NCBI GenBank assembly: GCA_945863085.1 | Contig: CAMBCD010000197.1 | Location: 1-5,453, forward strand | Reading direction: 5' to 3' | From: Bordetella parapertussis | GTDB lineage: Bacteria; Pseudomonadota; Gammaproteobacteria; Burkholderiales; SG8-41 | Length of the DNA stretch: 5,453 bases | Part shown: piece by piece, positions 1 to 5,453 of the stretch | Layout: every line of letters begins with the position of its first letter | How positions within the stretch are numbered: position 1 is the first letter of the stretch | Position numbers and translations under genes: made by a program | Notes under the pieces: generated by a model | Told to the model about the DNA's origin: nothing | Seen by the model: the letters and a program-made list of their open reading frames with translations, nothing else | Databases searched by the model: none

Positions 1-584
1 GAGCCGTCGCCGCACTCTTCGCCATGCTGCCGGCGCAAACGCCGGCGGCCGCGCCAGCCGGTCCCAAACAGGACGATAAATCCGCGGCAGAACTGCGTCA
101 GCGTGCCGACCGGGGCGACGGCGATGCCGCACTGAGCCTCGGCAACCTGCTGGTCCAGGGCAAAGCCTCCACCGCCAGATATGGCAATCCTGTGGACTGG
201 TACAAAAAAGGCTGTGCGGCGGACAGCATCTCCGCCTGTCACAACGCGGGCTTGTCGTACCACAGGGGGCGCAATGGCGCAAAAACCGACTACACCGAAG
301 CCGCCAACTATTACCTGCTGGCAGCGGACCGTGCGTTTCTGTATTCGATGTTCAATCTTGCCATGCTGTACGCAGACGGACGCATCACCTCCCTGGACAA
401 CCGCGAAGGCCTGAAATGGCTGCTGGTCGCGCAGCGGGCCGCTGCGCAATGCCCGGACAGGCTGATGTGCAAATCCGTGCTGGAAGACAAGCGCGGTTAC
501 CGCGTGCGCCTGGAAGCGCCGCTGTCGGCGGACGAACGGCGGGAGGCCCGGCAACTGGCGGATAACTGGCAGCCGCTGCGTTAG
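1..584 (+). CDS. Exported Sel1-repeat (TPR-like) protein, 5'-truncated by window edge
   Basis: The frame is open to the left edge: in-frame codons before the ATG at 24 read AVAALFA and run into MLPAQTPAAAPAG. This looks like the hydrophobic core and Ala-rich cleavage region of a signal peptide, so the true start lies upstream and the ATG at 24 is internal. Counting from that Met, three Sel1-like helical repeats follow at about residues 33-67, 68-104 and 105-140. They show the usual pattern (ALSLGNLLVQG...DWYKKGCA; NAGLSYHRG...ANYYLLAAD; NLAMLYADG...LKWLLVAQRAA). The C-terminal tail is charged. Cys64, Cys72, Cys143 and Cys149 could form disulfides in the periplasm. Sel1 repeats usually mediate protein-protein contacts in envelope or signalling assemblies, and no catalytic motif is visible. 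The specific role is unknown. The next gene starts 65 bp downstream on the same strand. Family assignment is fairly sure; export is inferred. Confidence 0.85.
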   Translation, partial: AVAALFAMLPAQTPAAAPAGPKQDDKSAAELRQRADRGDGDAALSLGNLLVQGKASTARYGNPVDWYKKGCAADSISACHNAGLSYHRGRNGAKTDYTEAANYYLLAADRAFLYSMFNLAMLYADGRITSLDNREGLKWLLVAQRAAAQCPDRLMCKSVLEDKRGYRVRLEAPLSADERREARQLADNWQPLR

Positions 585-587
585 GGC

Positions 588-616
588 CTGTTAACCATCA
601 CCAAGCTGGATATACT
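588..616 (+). promoter_or_regulatory. Possible sigma70-type promoter for the small membrane protein gene
   Basis: TATACT at 611-616 matches the -10 consensus at 5 of 6 positions. It lies 17 bp after CTGTTA (588-593), a poor -35 (3 of 6). Transcription would start near 623, about 27 nt before the ATG at 650. The element lies in the 65-bp gap after the Sel1 gene. The two genes could equally be co-transcribed. Confidence 0.3.
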
Positions 617-649
617 GGCGGGCAATTCGACGGGGCAACGGGGGCCGGC

Positions 650-1015
650 ATGCCGAATAGCACACAACTGACGCAGATGTTCGACCGCTGGATCGATTTC
701 CTCAGCATGTGCGCCACCCTGCCGATCTCGGCGCCCGCCTGCCGGCCACTGTGGGAGCCGGTGATGTACATCAGCGCCGCCATCGGCGTCCTGCTGGCCG
801 GCTGGTTCGTCTGGAAACTGATTGACCACAAACTGAAATTGGCTGCCGCACTGCGCGCAGAGCAGGAACGCGCACGCGTCGCCGATGCCGACGTCATGCG
901 CGAACACACCTGGACCGAGCCCGCAGACATTGCCGCCGACGTCACCGATCCGCATCTCGCCAAAAAAATCCGCGCGGAACTGGAGCAGCAGCGCCTGAAA
1001 AACCTGCGGCCCTGA
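650..1015 (+). CDS. Small single-span membrane protein of unknown function (121 aa)
   Basis: I do not recognise this family. Residues 1-37 form an N-terminal segment with two cysteines (Cys21, Cys31). Residues about 38-58 (from PVMYISAAIG to WFVWKLID) are a clear transmembrane helix. The rest is charged and largely helical, with possible short coiled coils at about 60-80 and 103-118 (AKKIRAELEQQRLKNL). Lys/His/Arg just after the helix suggests by the positive-inside rule that the C-terminal two thirds is cytoplasmic and the cysteine segment periplasmic. The start is the ATG at 650, preceded by a weak G-rich Shine-Dalgarno (GGGGG, 640-644). Downstream Mets at residues 10 and 20 are possible alternatives. 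Two minus-strand open frames overlap this region, but neither has a membrane helix or any recognisable feature. It lies 65 bp after the Sel1 gene and could share its transcript. That this is a real gene is likely; its function is unknown. Confidence 0.7.
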   Translation: MPNSTQLTQMFDRWIDFLSMCATLPISAPACRPLWEPVMYISAAIGVLLAGWFVWKLIDHKLKLAAALRAEQERARVADADVMREHTWTEPADIAADVTDPHLAKKIRAELEQQRLKNLRP

Positions 1016-1020
1016 ACGAT

Positions 1021-2370
1021 TCAGCGGAAGTTCGCCGCCTGCCGTGCGGCGCCGGTCAGCTGCAGCACATGCAGGCCCAGGCCGTGGCGGTCAACGATGT
1101 AGATGTAACCCCTGTCGTCAACTTCGACATTGTTGGTGGTCACCGTGCGCCCGCCACCGGCCGGCACGTAATGTGCAATCTCGCGCGGCCGGTAGGGATC
1201 ACGGATGTCGATCGCGCGCACGCCGGCATTGAAGTGGGCGATGAACATGATGCGGCGGTAGTAGATCGGCGTAAAACTTTCATGCGAGGAATGCGCGCCG
1301 ATGCGTCCCGGGCGGGCGCAATAGTCACCGTTGCGCGGATCCAGCGCCCAGGTCGATGCGACCTTCGGCTTCGCCTCCTCGGTGACATCGACGATCCACA
1401 GCTTCTGCTGCGCGCCGCCGCAGCCCTCGGACAGCGCCTCGTTGGTGACCACGACAAAGTCGCGCTGCGCCACGTGACCGTCGGCGCCCTTCACGGCCAT
1501 GCCCGGCACCGGGAACGCGGTATGCGCGCCGTACTCCGGATCGAGGTCGTAACGGCCGGCCTGCGGCCGCAGCAGATTGGCGCGTATCGGGGTATGAGGC
1601 CCCTTGAGCAGTTTGTCGCGGTCGACCACCTGCAGGATGCCGCCGCTCGAAGTGCCGTGGCCGAAATAGACCCGGTTGCCGGCGGGCCCGGTGGAAACCG
1701 CACCATGCAGCCCCGTCGGCACACTGCCGTTCGCGCCGGGCTCCTGCCCGGGCAAACCGTAATCACGGATATGCCGGGGTTTGCGCGGATCCGATAAATC
1801 AAAAATCTGCGTCATCCGCGAAGTGCGCCAGCCGGGCACGCCCGACACCAGGTAAGCAATTCCGGTGTCGCATTCCCACCAGTTTTTGTGGGTGCCGCGC
1901 AGGCCGTCGGCCACCACCGACACGCGCTGCGGCGGACCGGGCAGCGTGACATCCCAGACCTCATGCGCGGCATGGCCCAGCGTGCGCAGCAGGTAGATGC
2001 GGTCGCGCGCCGCACGCGGCAAGTCGCGGCCGCTGCACACGCGCACCATCTGCGCTTCGCCACCCGGCGGCCCGGAAATGTGGTGCAGCGCCACCGGTTT
2101 CACCGGATCAGTGACGTCGATCAGCAGCGTACCGTTGTCTTCGTGCACTCCCGTCAGCGGATTGAGCGCACTGCCCGCATGCAGGCCGATGTAGGCAATC
2201 CAGCGGCCGTTCTGTTCGTGGATTACCGGCTGGTAGGCGCCGCGCCCCTGCAGGTCGTGGAAACCGCTGAGCGCCATGTCGCGCGATTCGGCGCCACGCG
2301 ACTGCGTCATTCCCGCAACCGGCCAGGACAGCGCCGCCACCAGCAGCATCGCCGGGAAACGGCAACTCAC
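1021..2370 (-). CDS. Exported LVIVD-repeat (beta-propeller) protein
   Basis: From a GTG start at 2370 the protein has 449 residues. Residues 1-20 (MSCRFPAMLLVAALSWPVAG) look like a signal peptide with cleavage near VAG/MTQ, so it is predicted to be periplasmic or secreted. LVIVD-type strands recur at about 82-92 (LLIDVTDPVKP), 188-198 (QIFDLSDPRKP), 324-335 (LWIVDVTEEAKP) and 385-395 (RAIDIRDPYRP), with weaker ones at 139-145 and 423-430. This fits a multi-bladed propeller. Four mature-protein cysteines (112, 167, 317, 351) and several Gly/His loops (GTHKNWWEC, GLHG, GAHTAF, GAHSSHE) stand out. LVIVD proteins have no general known activity, and none is assigned here. Start choice: the frame is open to 2436, but that would overlap the thioesterase by 70 bp. 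GTG 2370 overlaps the thioesterase stop as GTGA and keeps an Arg before the hydrophobic core. TTG 2379 and ATG 2349 are alternatives; none has a good Shine-Dalgarno, which suggests translational coupling. Confidence 0.85.
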   Translation of the reverse strand: MSCRFPAMLLVAALSWPVAGMTQSRGAESRDMALSGFHDLQGRGAYQPVIHEQNGRWIAYIGLHAGSALNPLTGVHEDNGTLLIDVTDPVKPVALHHISGPPGGEAQMVRVCSGRDLPRAARDRIYLLRTLGHAAHEVWDVTLPGPPQRVSVVADGLRGTHKNWWECDTGIAYLVSGVPGWRTSRMTQIFDLSDPRKPRHIRDYGLPGQEPGANGSVPTGLHGAVSTGPAGNRVYFGHGTSSGGILQVVDRDKLLKGPHTPIRANLLRPQAGRYDLDPEYGAHTAFPVPGMAVKGADGHVAQRDFVVVTNEALSEGCGGAQQKLWIVDVTEEAKPKVASTWALDPRNGDYCARPGRIGAHSSHESFTPIYYRRIMFIAHFNAGVRAIDIRDPYRPREIAHYVPAGGGRTVTTNNVEVDDRGYIYIVDRHGLGLHVLQLTGAARQAANFR

Positions 2371-2795
2371 GCTGCGCAAGCCGCGCGGATCGAATCCGGC
2401 AGCGGCACCGCCTTCTGCTGCGTCATGTCGTACCACACCAGCGTCGCATACCCTTCAGCACACACTGCATCCGCTTCGACGTGGTGCAGCAGGTAATGCG
2501 TCTGCACGCTGCTGCGCCCCAGCCGCCCGATATGCAGTGCGACGGAAACGGTCGCCGGATATCCCAGCGGCCTTGTGTAATGACAGGCCGCATTGAGCAG
2601 CACGATCACCGGATGCGGCGGCACGGTGGAAAGGCCCATGCCGGACACCCAGCGCATGCGGGTTTCTTCCATGAAACGGAAATAACCGGTGTTGTTGACA
2701 TGGCCCTCGGCGTCCATGTCGCCCCAGCGCACCGGAATCACCGTGGTGAATACCGGTGCGCCGAGGGGCGTGTCATCGCTGACGACGCGGATCAT
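2367..2795 (-). CDS. Hotdog-fold acyl-CoA thioesterase (4HBT/YbgC-FadM type)
   Basis: This 142-residue protein has the usual length for single-domain 4HBT thioesterases, which hydrolyse acyl-CoA to free acid and CoA in the cytoplasm, usually as dimers or tetramers. The N-terminal strand leads into the signature RWGDMDAEGHVNNTGYFRF (residues 23-41). Asp28 aligns with the catalytic Asp of the 4-hydroxybenzoyl-CoA thioesterase type, and the GHVNN segment begins the hotdog helix. The conserved later strands are also present (RLGRSSVQTHYLL at 91-103; ATLVWYDMTQQKAVPLP at 117-133). The ATG at 2795 is fixed by an in-frame TAA four codons upstream (2807-2805), although no Shine-Dalgarno is visible. 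It lies 52 bp after the CoA-transferase gene on the same strand, and its stop overlaps the GTG of the LVIVD gene, so one operon is likely. Substrate chain length cannot be read from the sequence. The family call is secure. Confidence 0.93.
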   Translation of the reverse strand: MIRVVSDDTPLGAPVFTTVIPVRWGDMDAEGHVNNTGYFRFMEETRMRWVSGMGLSTVPPHPVIVLLNAACHYTRPLGYPATVSVALHIGRLGRSSVQTHYLLHHVEADAVCAEGYATLVWYDMTQQKAVPLPDSIRAACAA

Positions 2796-2800
2796 GCGGA

Positions 2801-2856
2801 TGGATTAAAACCAGCCCGGTTAAACGACCGCATCTAAACCACCGCTTCTAAACCAC
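2801..2856 (-). repeat. Imperfect 14-bp tandem repeat between CoA-transferase and thioesterase genes
   Basis: Read on the minus strand, 2856-2843 is GTGGTTTAGAAGCG and 2842-2829 is GTGGTTTAGATGCG, matching at 13 of 14 positions. Two more 14-bp units in the same phase follow with decay: 2828-2815 (9 of 14 matches to the first) and 2814-2801 (7 of 14). The first unit includes the last two codons and TAG stop of the CoA-transferase. The units fill almost the whole gap up to the thioesterase start at 2795. The first two copies are clear; the last two may be chance. Confidence 0.6.
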
Positions 2857-4044
2857 ATTACGCTTGTGCAGGTCGGCGATGTCGCCGTCCTTGTAACCCA
2901 GCTCGCGCAGGATCTCGTCGGTATGCTGGCCGCAATCCGGGGTCACGCTGCGGATTTCATGCGGGGTGCGCGACAGGCGGAACGGCTGATTGACCAGGGC
3001 AACATCGCCCACACCGGGAATGGTCACCGGCACCGCCATCTTGTTGTACTGCACCTGCGGGTCGGCGAATACTTCGTCCATTTTGTAGATCGGGCCGCCG
3101 GCAACGCCGCATTCCTCGAAACGCGCGGTCCAGTGGGCCTTGTCCTTCGTCACCATCAGCGCCTGCAGTTCCTTGTTCAGCGCATCACGGTTCTTGGAAC
3201 GCGCAGCACGGTCCTTGTACTCGGGCTTTTCGTTGAGGCCGTCGGCGCCCAGCGCCTTGCACAGCCGGGCAAACATCTCGTTGTCGCCGGCGGCGATGTT
3301 CATGTAGCCATCACTGGTCTGGAACACCCCCGTCGGAATCGAGGTCGGGTGGTTGTTACCCGCCTGCTCCGGCACCTCATGGTCGACAGTCCAGCGCGCC
3401 GCCTGGAAATCGAGCATCGCGATCATCGCGTTGAGCAGTGACACTTCGATCCACTGGCCCTCGCCGGATTCCTCGCGCTCGAGCAGCGCAGTCATGATAC
3501 CCAGCGCACAGTACAAACCTGCGGCAGAATCGGAAATTGCGCTGCCGGCGCGCATCGGACCACGACCCGGTTCACCGGTGATCGCCATCAGCCCGCCCAT
3601 GCCCTGCGTCACCTGGTCAAAGCCCGGACGTTTGGCATAAGGGCCGGTCTGGCCGAAGCCGGAAATGCTGGCGAGGATGATTTTTTTGTTGACCTTTTTC
3701 AGCGATTCGTAATCGATCTTGAGGCGGAATTTGACGTCGGGCCGGTAGTTCTCGGCAACCACGTCGGAGCGTTCGACCAGCTGGTTGAAAATCTTCAGCC
3801 CGTCCGCATCCTTCAGGTTCAGCGTGAAGCCGCGCTTGTTGCGATGGAGGTTCTGGAAATCGGCGCCGGTGCGTTTGCCGCCCCAGCCGTCGGACAGGTT
3901 GAGTCCCGGCGGCGTTTCAATCTTGATCACGTCAGCACCCCAGTCGGCCAACTGGCGCACGGCGGTCGGGCCGGAACGCACGCGGGTCAGGTCAATCACG
4001 CGGAATCGGCTAAGGGGACCACGGCGTTGCGTTGTTGCAGTCAT
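2848..4044 (-). CDS. Class III (CaiB/BaiF) acyl-CoA transferase
   Basis: This 398-residue protein has the typical size for family III CoA-transferases, cytoplasmic enzymes that move CoA between carboxylic acids through aspartyl-CoA mixed anhydrides and form interlocked dimers. The N-terminal block (RVIDLTRVRSGPTAVRQLADWGADVIKIE, residues 15-43) is the family's CoA-binding start. Asp172, in AGSAISDSAAG, aligns with the catalytic Asp169 of formyl-CoA:oxalate CoA-transferase. The C-terminal motif GQHTDEILRELGY (372-384) is also typical. The glycine-rich loop of oxalate-specific Frc is not evident, so I give no gene symbol. Alternative substrates include succinyl-CoA or dicarboxylic, aromatic or carnitine-like acids. 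The ATG at 4044 is chosen because AGAGAGAG lies 8 nt upstream and the protein begins at the usual place for the family. The reading frame stays open upstream across the divergent region and antisense to glcD, but that part does not resemble a protein. Likely first gene of an operon with the thioesterase and LVIVD genes. Confidence 0.94.
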   Translation of the reverse strand: MTATTQRRGPLSRFRVIDLTRVRSGPTAVRQLADWGADVIKIETPPGLNLSDGWGGKRTGADFQNLHRNKRGFTLNLKDADGLKIFNQLVERSDVVAENYRPDVKFRLKIDYESLKKVNKKIILASISGFGQTGPYAKRPGFDQVTQGMGGLMAITGEPGRGPMRAGSAISDSAAGLYCALGIMTALLEREESGEGQWIEVSLLNAMIAMLDFQAARWTVDHEVPEQAGNNHPTSIPTGVFQTSDGYMNIAAGDNEMFARLCKALGADGLNEKPEYKDRAARSKNRDALNKELQALMVTKDKAHWTARFEECGVAGGPIYKMDEVFADPQVQYNKMAVPVTIPGVGDVALVNQPFRLSRTPHEIRSVTPDCGQHTDEILRELGYKDGDIADLHKRNVV

Positions 4045-4052
4045 CGTTTTAT

Positions 4053-4060
4053 CTCTCTCT
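4053..4060 (-). promoter_or_regulatory. Ribosome binding site of the CoA-transferase gene
   Basis: AGAGAGAG on the minus strand lies 8 nt before the ATG at 4044. It is a purine-rich Shine-Dalgarno at normal spacing and decides the start against the much longer upstream open frame. Confidence 0.7.
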
Positions 4061-4188
4061 AAACCATTCAATAAACAAGTACTTATATTTTTCAACATTC
4101 CCTGCTGCTGCACTGCACATGGCAGCGCCTTGGGAGCACCCCGAGTTTCGCACAAAATGCCCGCGCTTTCCCCGGTTCGCCGCCAGCG

Positions 4189-4197
4189 TGATATAAG
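4189..4197 (+). promoter_or_regulatory. Possible extended -10 element of glcD
   Basis: TGATATAAG is an extended -10 (TG, one base, then TATAAG, 5 of 6 to consensus). No convincing -35 is found 16-18 bp upstream, which extended -10 promoters can tolerate. Transcription would start near 4203-4204, leaving a leader of only a few bases before the ATG at 4207, or about 24 nt before the in-frame ATG at 4228. Confidence 0.3.
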
Positions 4198-4206
4198 AAA
4201 CGGGCC

Positions 4207-5453
4207 ATGAATGCCCCTGCTCACGTCATGCCCGTCGATTACGAACGCCAGCGTGCGGTGTGCGCGGTGCTGCGTGCGTTCATGCCGGAACACAGTGTGT
4301 TGTTCGAGCGCGAAGACGTGACACCGTACGAATGCGACGGCCTGTCGGCGTACCGCCAGGTACCGATGGTGGTGGCACTGCCCGAAAACGAACAGCAGGT
4401 CTGCGCCATCCTCGAGGCCTGCCACAGGCTGCAGGTGCCGGTAGTGGCGCGCGGCGCCGGCACCGGACTCTCCGGTGGCGCACTGCCGATGGGCAACGGC
4501 GTTTTGCTGTCGCTGGCCAAACTGATGAAAATCCTCGCCATCGATCCGGCCGCGCGCACCGCGCGGGTGCAGCCCGGTGTGCGCAACCTGGCGATCTCCG
4601 AGGCCGCCGCACCCCTGGGCCTTTATTACGCACCGGATCCGTCGAGCCAGATCGCCTGCTCCATTGGCGGCAACGTCGCCGAAAATTCCGGCGGCGTGCA
4701 TTGCCTTAAATACGGCCTGACGGTGCACAACATCCTGAAACTGCGCGTCGCCACCATCGAAGGCGACATCATCGAATTGGGCGGCGGCGGTCTCGATGCC
4801 GCGGGTTACGACCTGCTGGCGCTGATGACCGGATCCGAAGGCCTGCTCGGCGTGGTCACCGAGATCACCGTGAAGCTGCTGCCACGACCGGAATCGGCAC
4901 AGGTGGTGCTGGCCGCCTTTGATGACGTCGGCAATGCCGGCCAGGCCGTGGCCAATGTGATCGCCGCTGGGATCATCCCCGCGGGCATGGAAATGATGGA
5001 CCAGCCGGCAACTTTGGCCGTCGAACCTTTTGTCAACGCCGGTTATCCGACCGATGCCGCGGGCATCCTGCTGGTGGAGTCCGACGGCACCCACGAAGAA
5101 GTCGCCGACGAAATCCGCCGCATCGAAGACATCATGACGCAGAGTGGTGCGCATATCGTGCGCACTTCGCGCGACGAGGCCGAACGGCTGAAGCTGTGGG
5201 CCGGCCGCAAGGCGGCGTTCCCGGCGGTGGGCCGGCTGTCGCCCGACTATTACTGCATGGACGGCACCATTCCGAGGAAACGCCTGGCCGAGGTGCTGCG
5301 CGGCATTACCGCGATGGAAAAAAAATACGAGCTGCGCTGCGCCAATGTATTCCATGCCGGCGACGGCAACCTGCATCCGCTGATCCTCTACGATGCCAAT
5401 GACGCCAGCCAGTTGAAACGCGCCGAGGATTTCGGCGCCGAAATCCTCAAGCT
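4207..5453 (+). CDS. glcD: Glycolate oxidase FAD-binding subunit GlcD, 3'-truncated by window edge
   Basis: GlcD is the flavin subunit of the GlcDEF glycolate oxidase, which oxidises glycolate (and some other short 2-hydroxy acids) to glyoxylate and passes electrons toward the respiratory chain. The window holds 415 residues of the roughly 500 usual. Visible in order: the N-terminal family block ECDGLSAYR (42-50); the PCMH-type FAD-binding loop ARGAGTGLSGGALP (81-94); the very conserved PDPSSQIACSIGGNVAEN (143-160) and GGVHCLKYGLTVHN (162-175); GSEGLLGVVTEITVKLLP (209-226), which closes the FAD domain; then the FAD-oxidase C-terminal domain with MEMMD (261-265), WAGRKAAFPAVGR (331-343), SPDYYCMDGTIPR (345-357) and the metal-site motif HAGDGNLH (383-390). 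These blocks closely match E. coli GlcD as remembered. The final part, including the expected SGEHGIG motif, lies outside. Start: ATG 4207 (weak Shine-Dalgarno) or in-frame ATG 4228. Transcribed divergently from the CoA-transferase operon; glcE would be expected downstream. Relatives such as D-lactate dehydrogenases are less likely. Confidence 0.95.
   Translation, partial: MNAPAHVMPVDYERQRAVCAVLRAFMPEHSVLFEREDVTPYECDGLSAYRQVPMVVALPENEQQVCAILEACHRLQVPVVARGAGTGLSGGALPMGNGVLLSLAKLMKILAIDPAARTARVQPGVRNLAISEAAAPLGLYYAPDPSSQIACSIGGNVAENSGGVHCLKYGLTVHNILKLRVATIEGDIIELGGGGLDAAGYDLLALMTGSEGLLGVVTEITVKLLPRPESAQVVLAAFDDVGNAGQAVANVIAAGIIPAGMEMMDQPATLAVEPFVNAGYPTDAAGILLVESDGTHEEVADEIRRIEDIMTQSGAHIVRTSRDEAERLKLWAGRKAAFPAVGRLSPDYYCMDGTIPRKRLAEVLRGITAMEKKYELRCANVFHAGDGNLHPLILYDANDASQLKRAEDFGAEILK

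Larger units (their letters stand above)
4045..4206. promoter_or_regulatory. Divergent promoter region between CoA-transferase operon and glcD
   Basis: These 162 bp separate two divergent starts. The stretch at about 4057-4100 is strikingly AT-rich against the GC-rich surroundings. The heptamer ATATAAG occurs once in each direction, at 4191-4197 on plus and at 4088-4082 on minus, each pointing toward its own gene. The minus copy ends 37 nt before the CoA-transferase ATG, so it could serve as a -10, but no good -35 lies 16-18 bp upstream of it. An 8-bp palindrome AAGTACTT sits at 4077-4084, and an inverted pair GCTGC/GCAGC at 4107-4111 and 4122-4126; either might be an operator. No regulator gene is present in the window to match it to. 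Confidence 0.45.

Noticed and set aside
581..963. Two overlapping minus-strand open frames opposite the small membrane protein gene.
   Set aside because: Their translations have no recognisable domain or membrane helix and look like GC-rich shadows, whereas the plus-strand frame encodes a clear transmembrane helix and charged helical tail.
1034..1050. Stem GCCGC/GCGGC as a possible terminator for the plus-strand genes.
   Set aside because: The stem is only 5 bp, lies within the LVIVD coding sequence and has no T-run after it.
1069..1797. A 242-residue plus-strand open frame inside the LVIVD gene, and others such as 1888-2496.
   Set aside because: They are antisense to a well-supported coding sequence with repeated LVIVD motifs, and their translations lack family motifs.
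2371..2436. N-terminal extension of the LVIVD protein to the ATG at 2436.
   Set aside because: It would overlap the thioesterase by 70 bp and put about 22 residues in front of a sequence that already forms a plausible signal peptide.
3616..3618. Asp143 (in RPGFDQVTQ) considered as the catalytic Asp of the CoA-transferase.
   Set aside because: Aligning the remembered Frc sequence places its catalytic Asp169 against Asp172 in AGSAISDSAAG; Asp143 falls opposite a non-catalytic position (the YENVAQ segment).
4045..5376. The CoA-transferase frame stays open for a further 1.3 kb upstream, antisense to glcD, giving an apparent 842-residue protein.
   Set aside because: The extension crosses the AT-rich divergent region and lies exactly antisense to strongly conserved glcD. 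Its translation is His/Gln/Arg/Gly-rich without any family motif. Family homology, length and the Shine-Dalgarno place the true start at 4044. GC-rich codon use in glcD explains the lack of stops.

Overview
The window is a GC-rich stretch of bacterial chromosome (roughly 60-65% GC judged by eye). It most likely comes from a proteobacterium, plausibly a betaproteobacterium. The taxonomic guess rests on base composition and on a GlcD that closely matches the E. coli-type protein as I remember it; no marker gene is present. I see no mobile element, CRISPR array, tRNA or rRNA.

Layout. (1) 1-584 (+): 3' part of a gene for an exported Sel1-repeat protein; its start lies left of the window. (2) 650-1015 (+): a 121-residue single-span membrane protein of unknown function, with a possible promoter of its own at 588-616. 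(3) 1021-2370 (-): an exported LVIVD-repeat (beta-propeller) protein that converges on the previous gene with 5 bp between the stop codons. (4) 2367-2795 (-): a hotdog-fold acyl-CoA thioesterase whose stop codon overlaps a GTG start of the LVIVD gene. (5) 2848-4044 (-): a class III (CaiB/BaiF) CoA-transferase with a clear Shine-Dalgarno. (6) 4045-4206: an AT-rich divergent promoter region. (7) 4207-5453 (+): glcD, the FAD subunit of glycolate oxidase, cut by the right edge after about 415 of about 500 residues.

How they may work together. Genes 5, 4 and 3 lie head to tail on the minus strand with 52 bp and then a 4-bp overlap, so they probably form one operon: CoA-transferase, thioesterase, secreted propeller. 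The operon is transcribed divergently from glcD, and both start sites share a 162-bp control region. One reading is a 2-hydroxy-acid or short-chain acid module, with GlcD oxidising glycolate or a similar acid to the 2-oxo acid and the CoA-transferase/thioesterase pair attaching and removing CoA. The substrate cannot be read from this sequence. I find no convincing new system here. The most unusual points are the cytosolic-thioesterase/exported-propeller coupling, the decayed 14-bp tandem repeat at the CoA-transferase stop, and a possibly leaderless glcD transcript.
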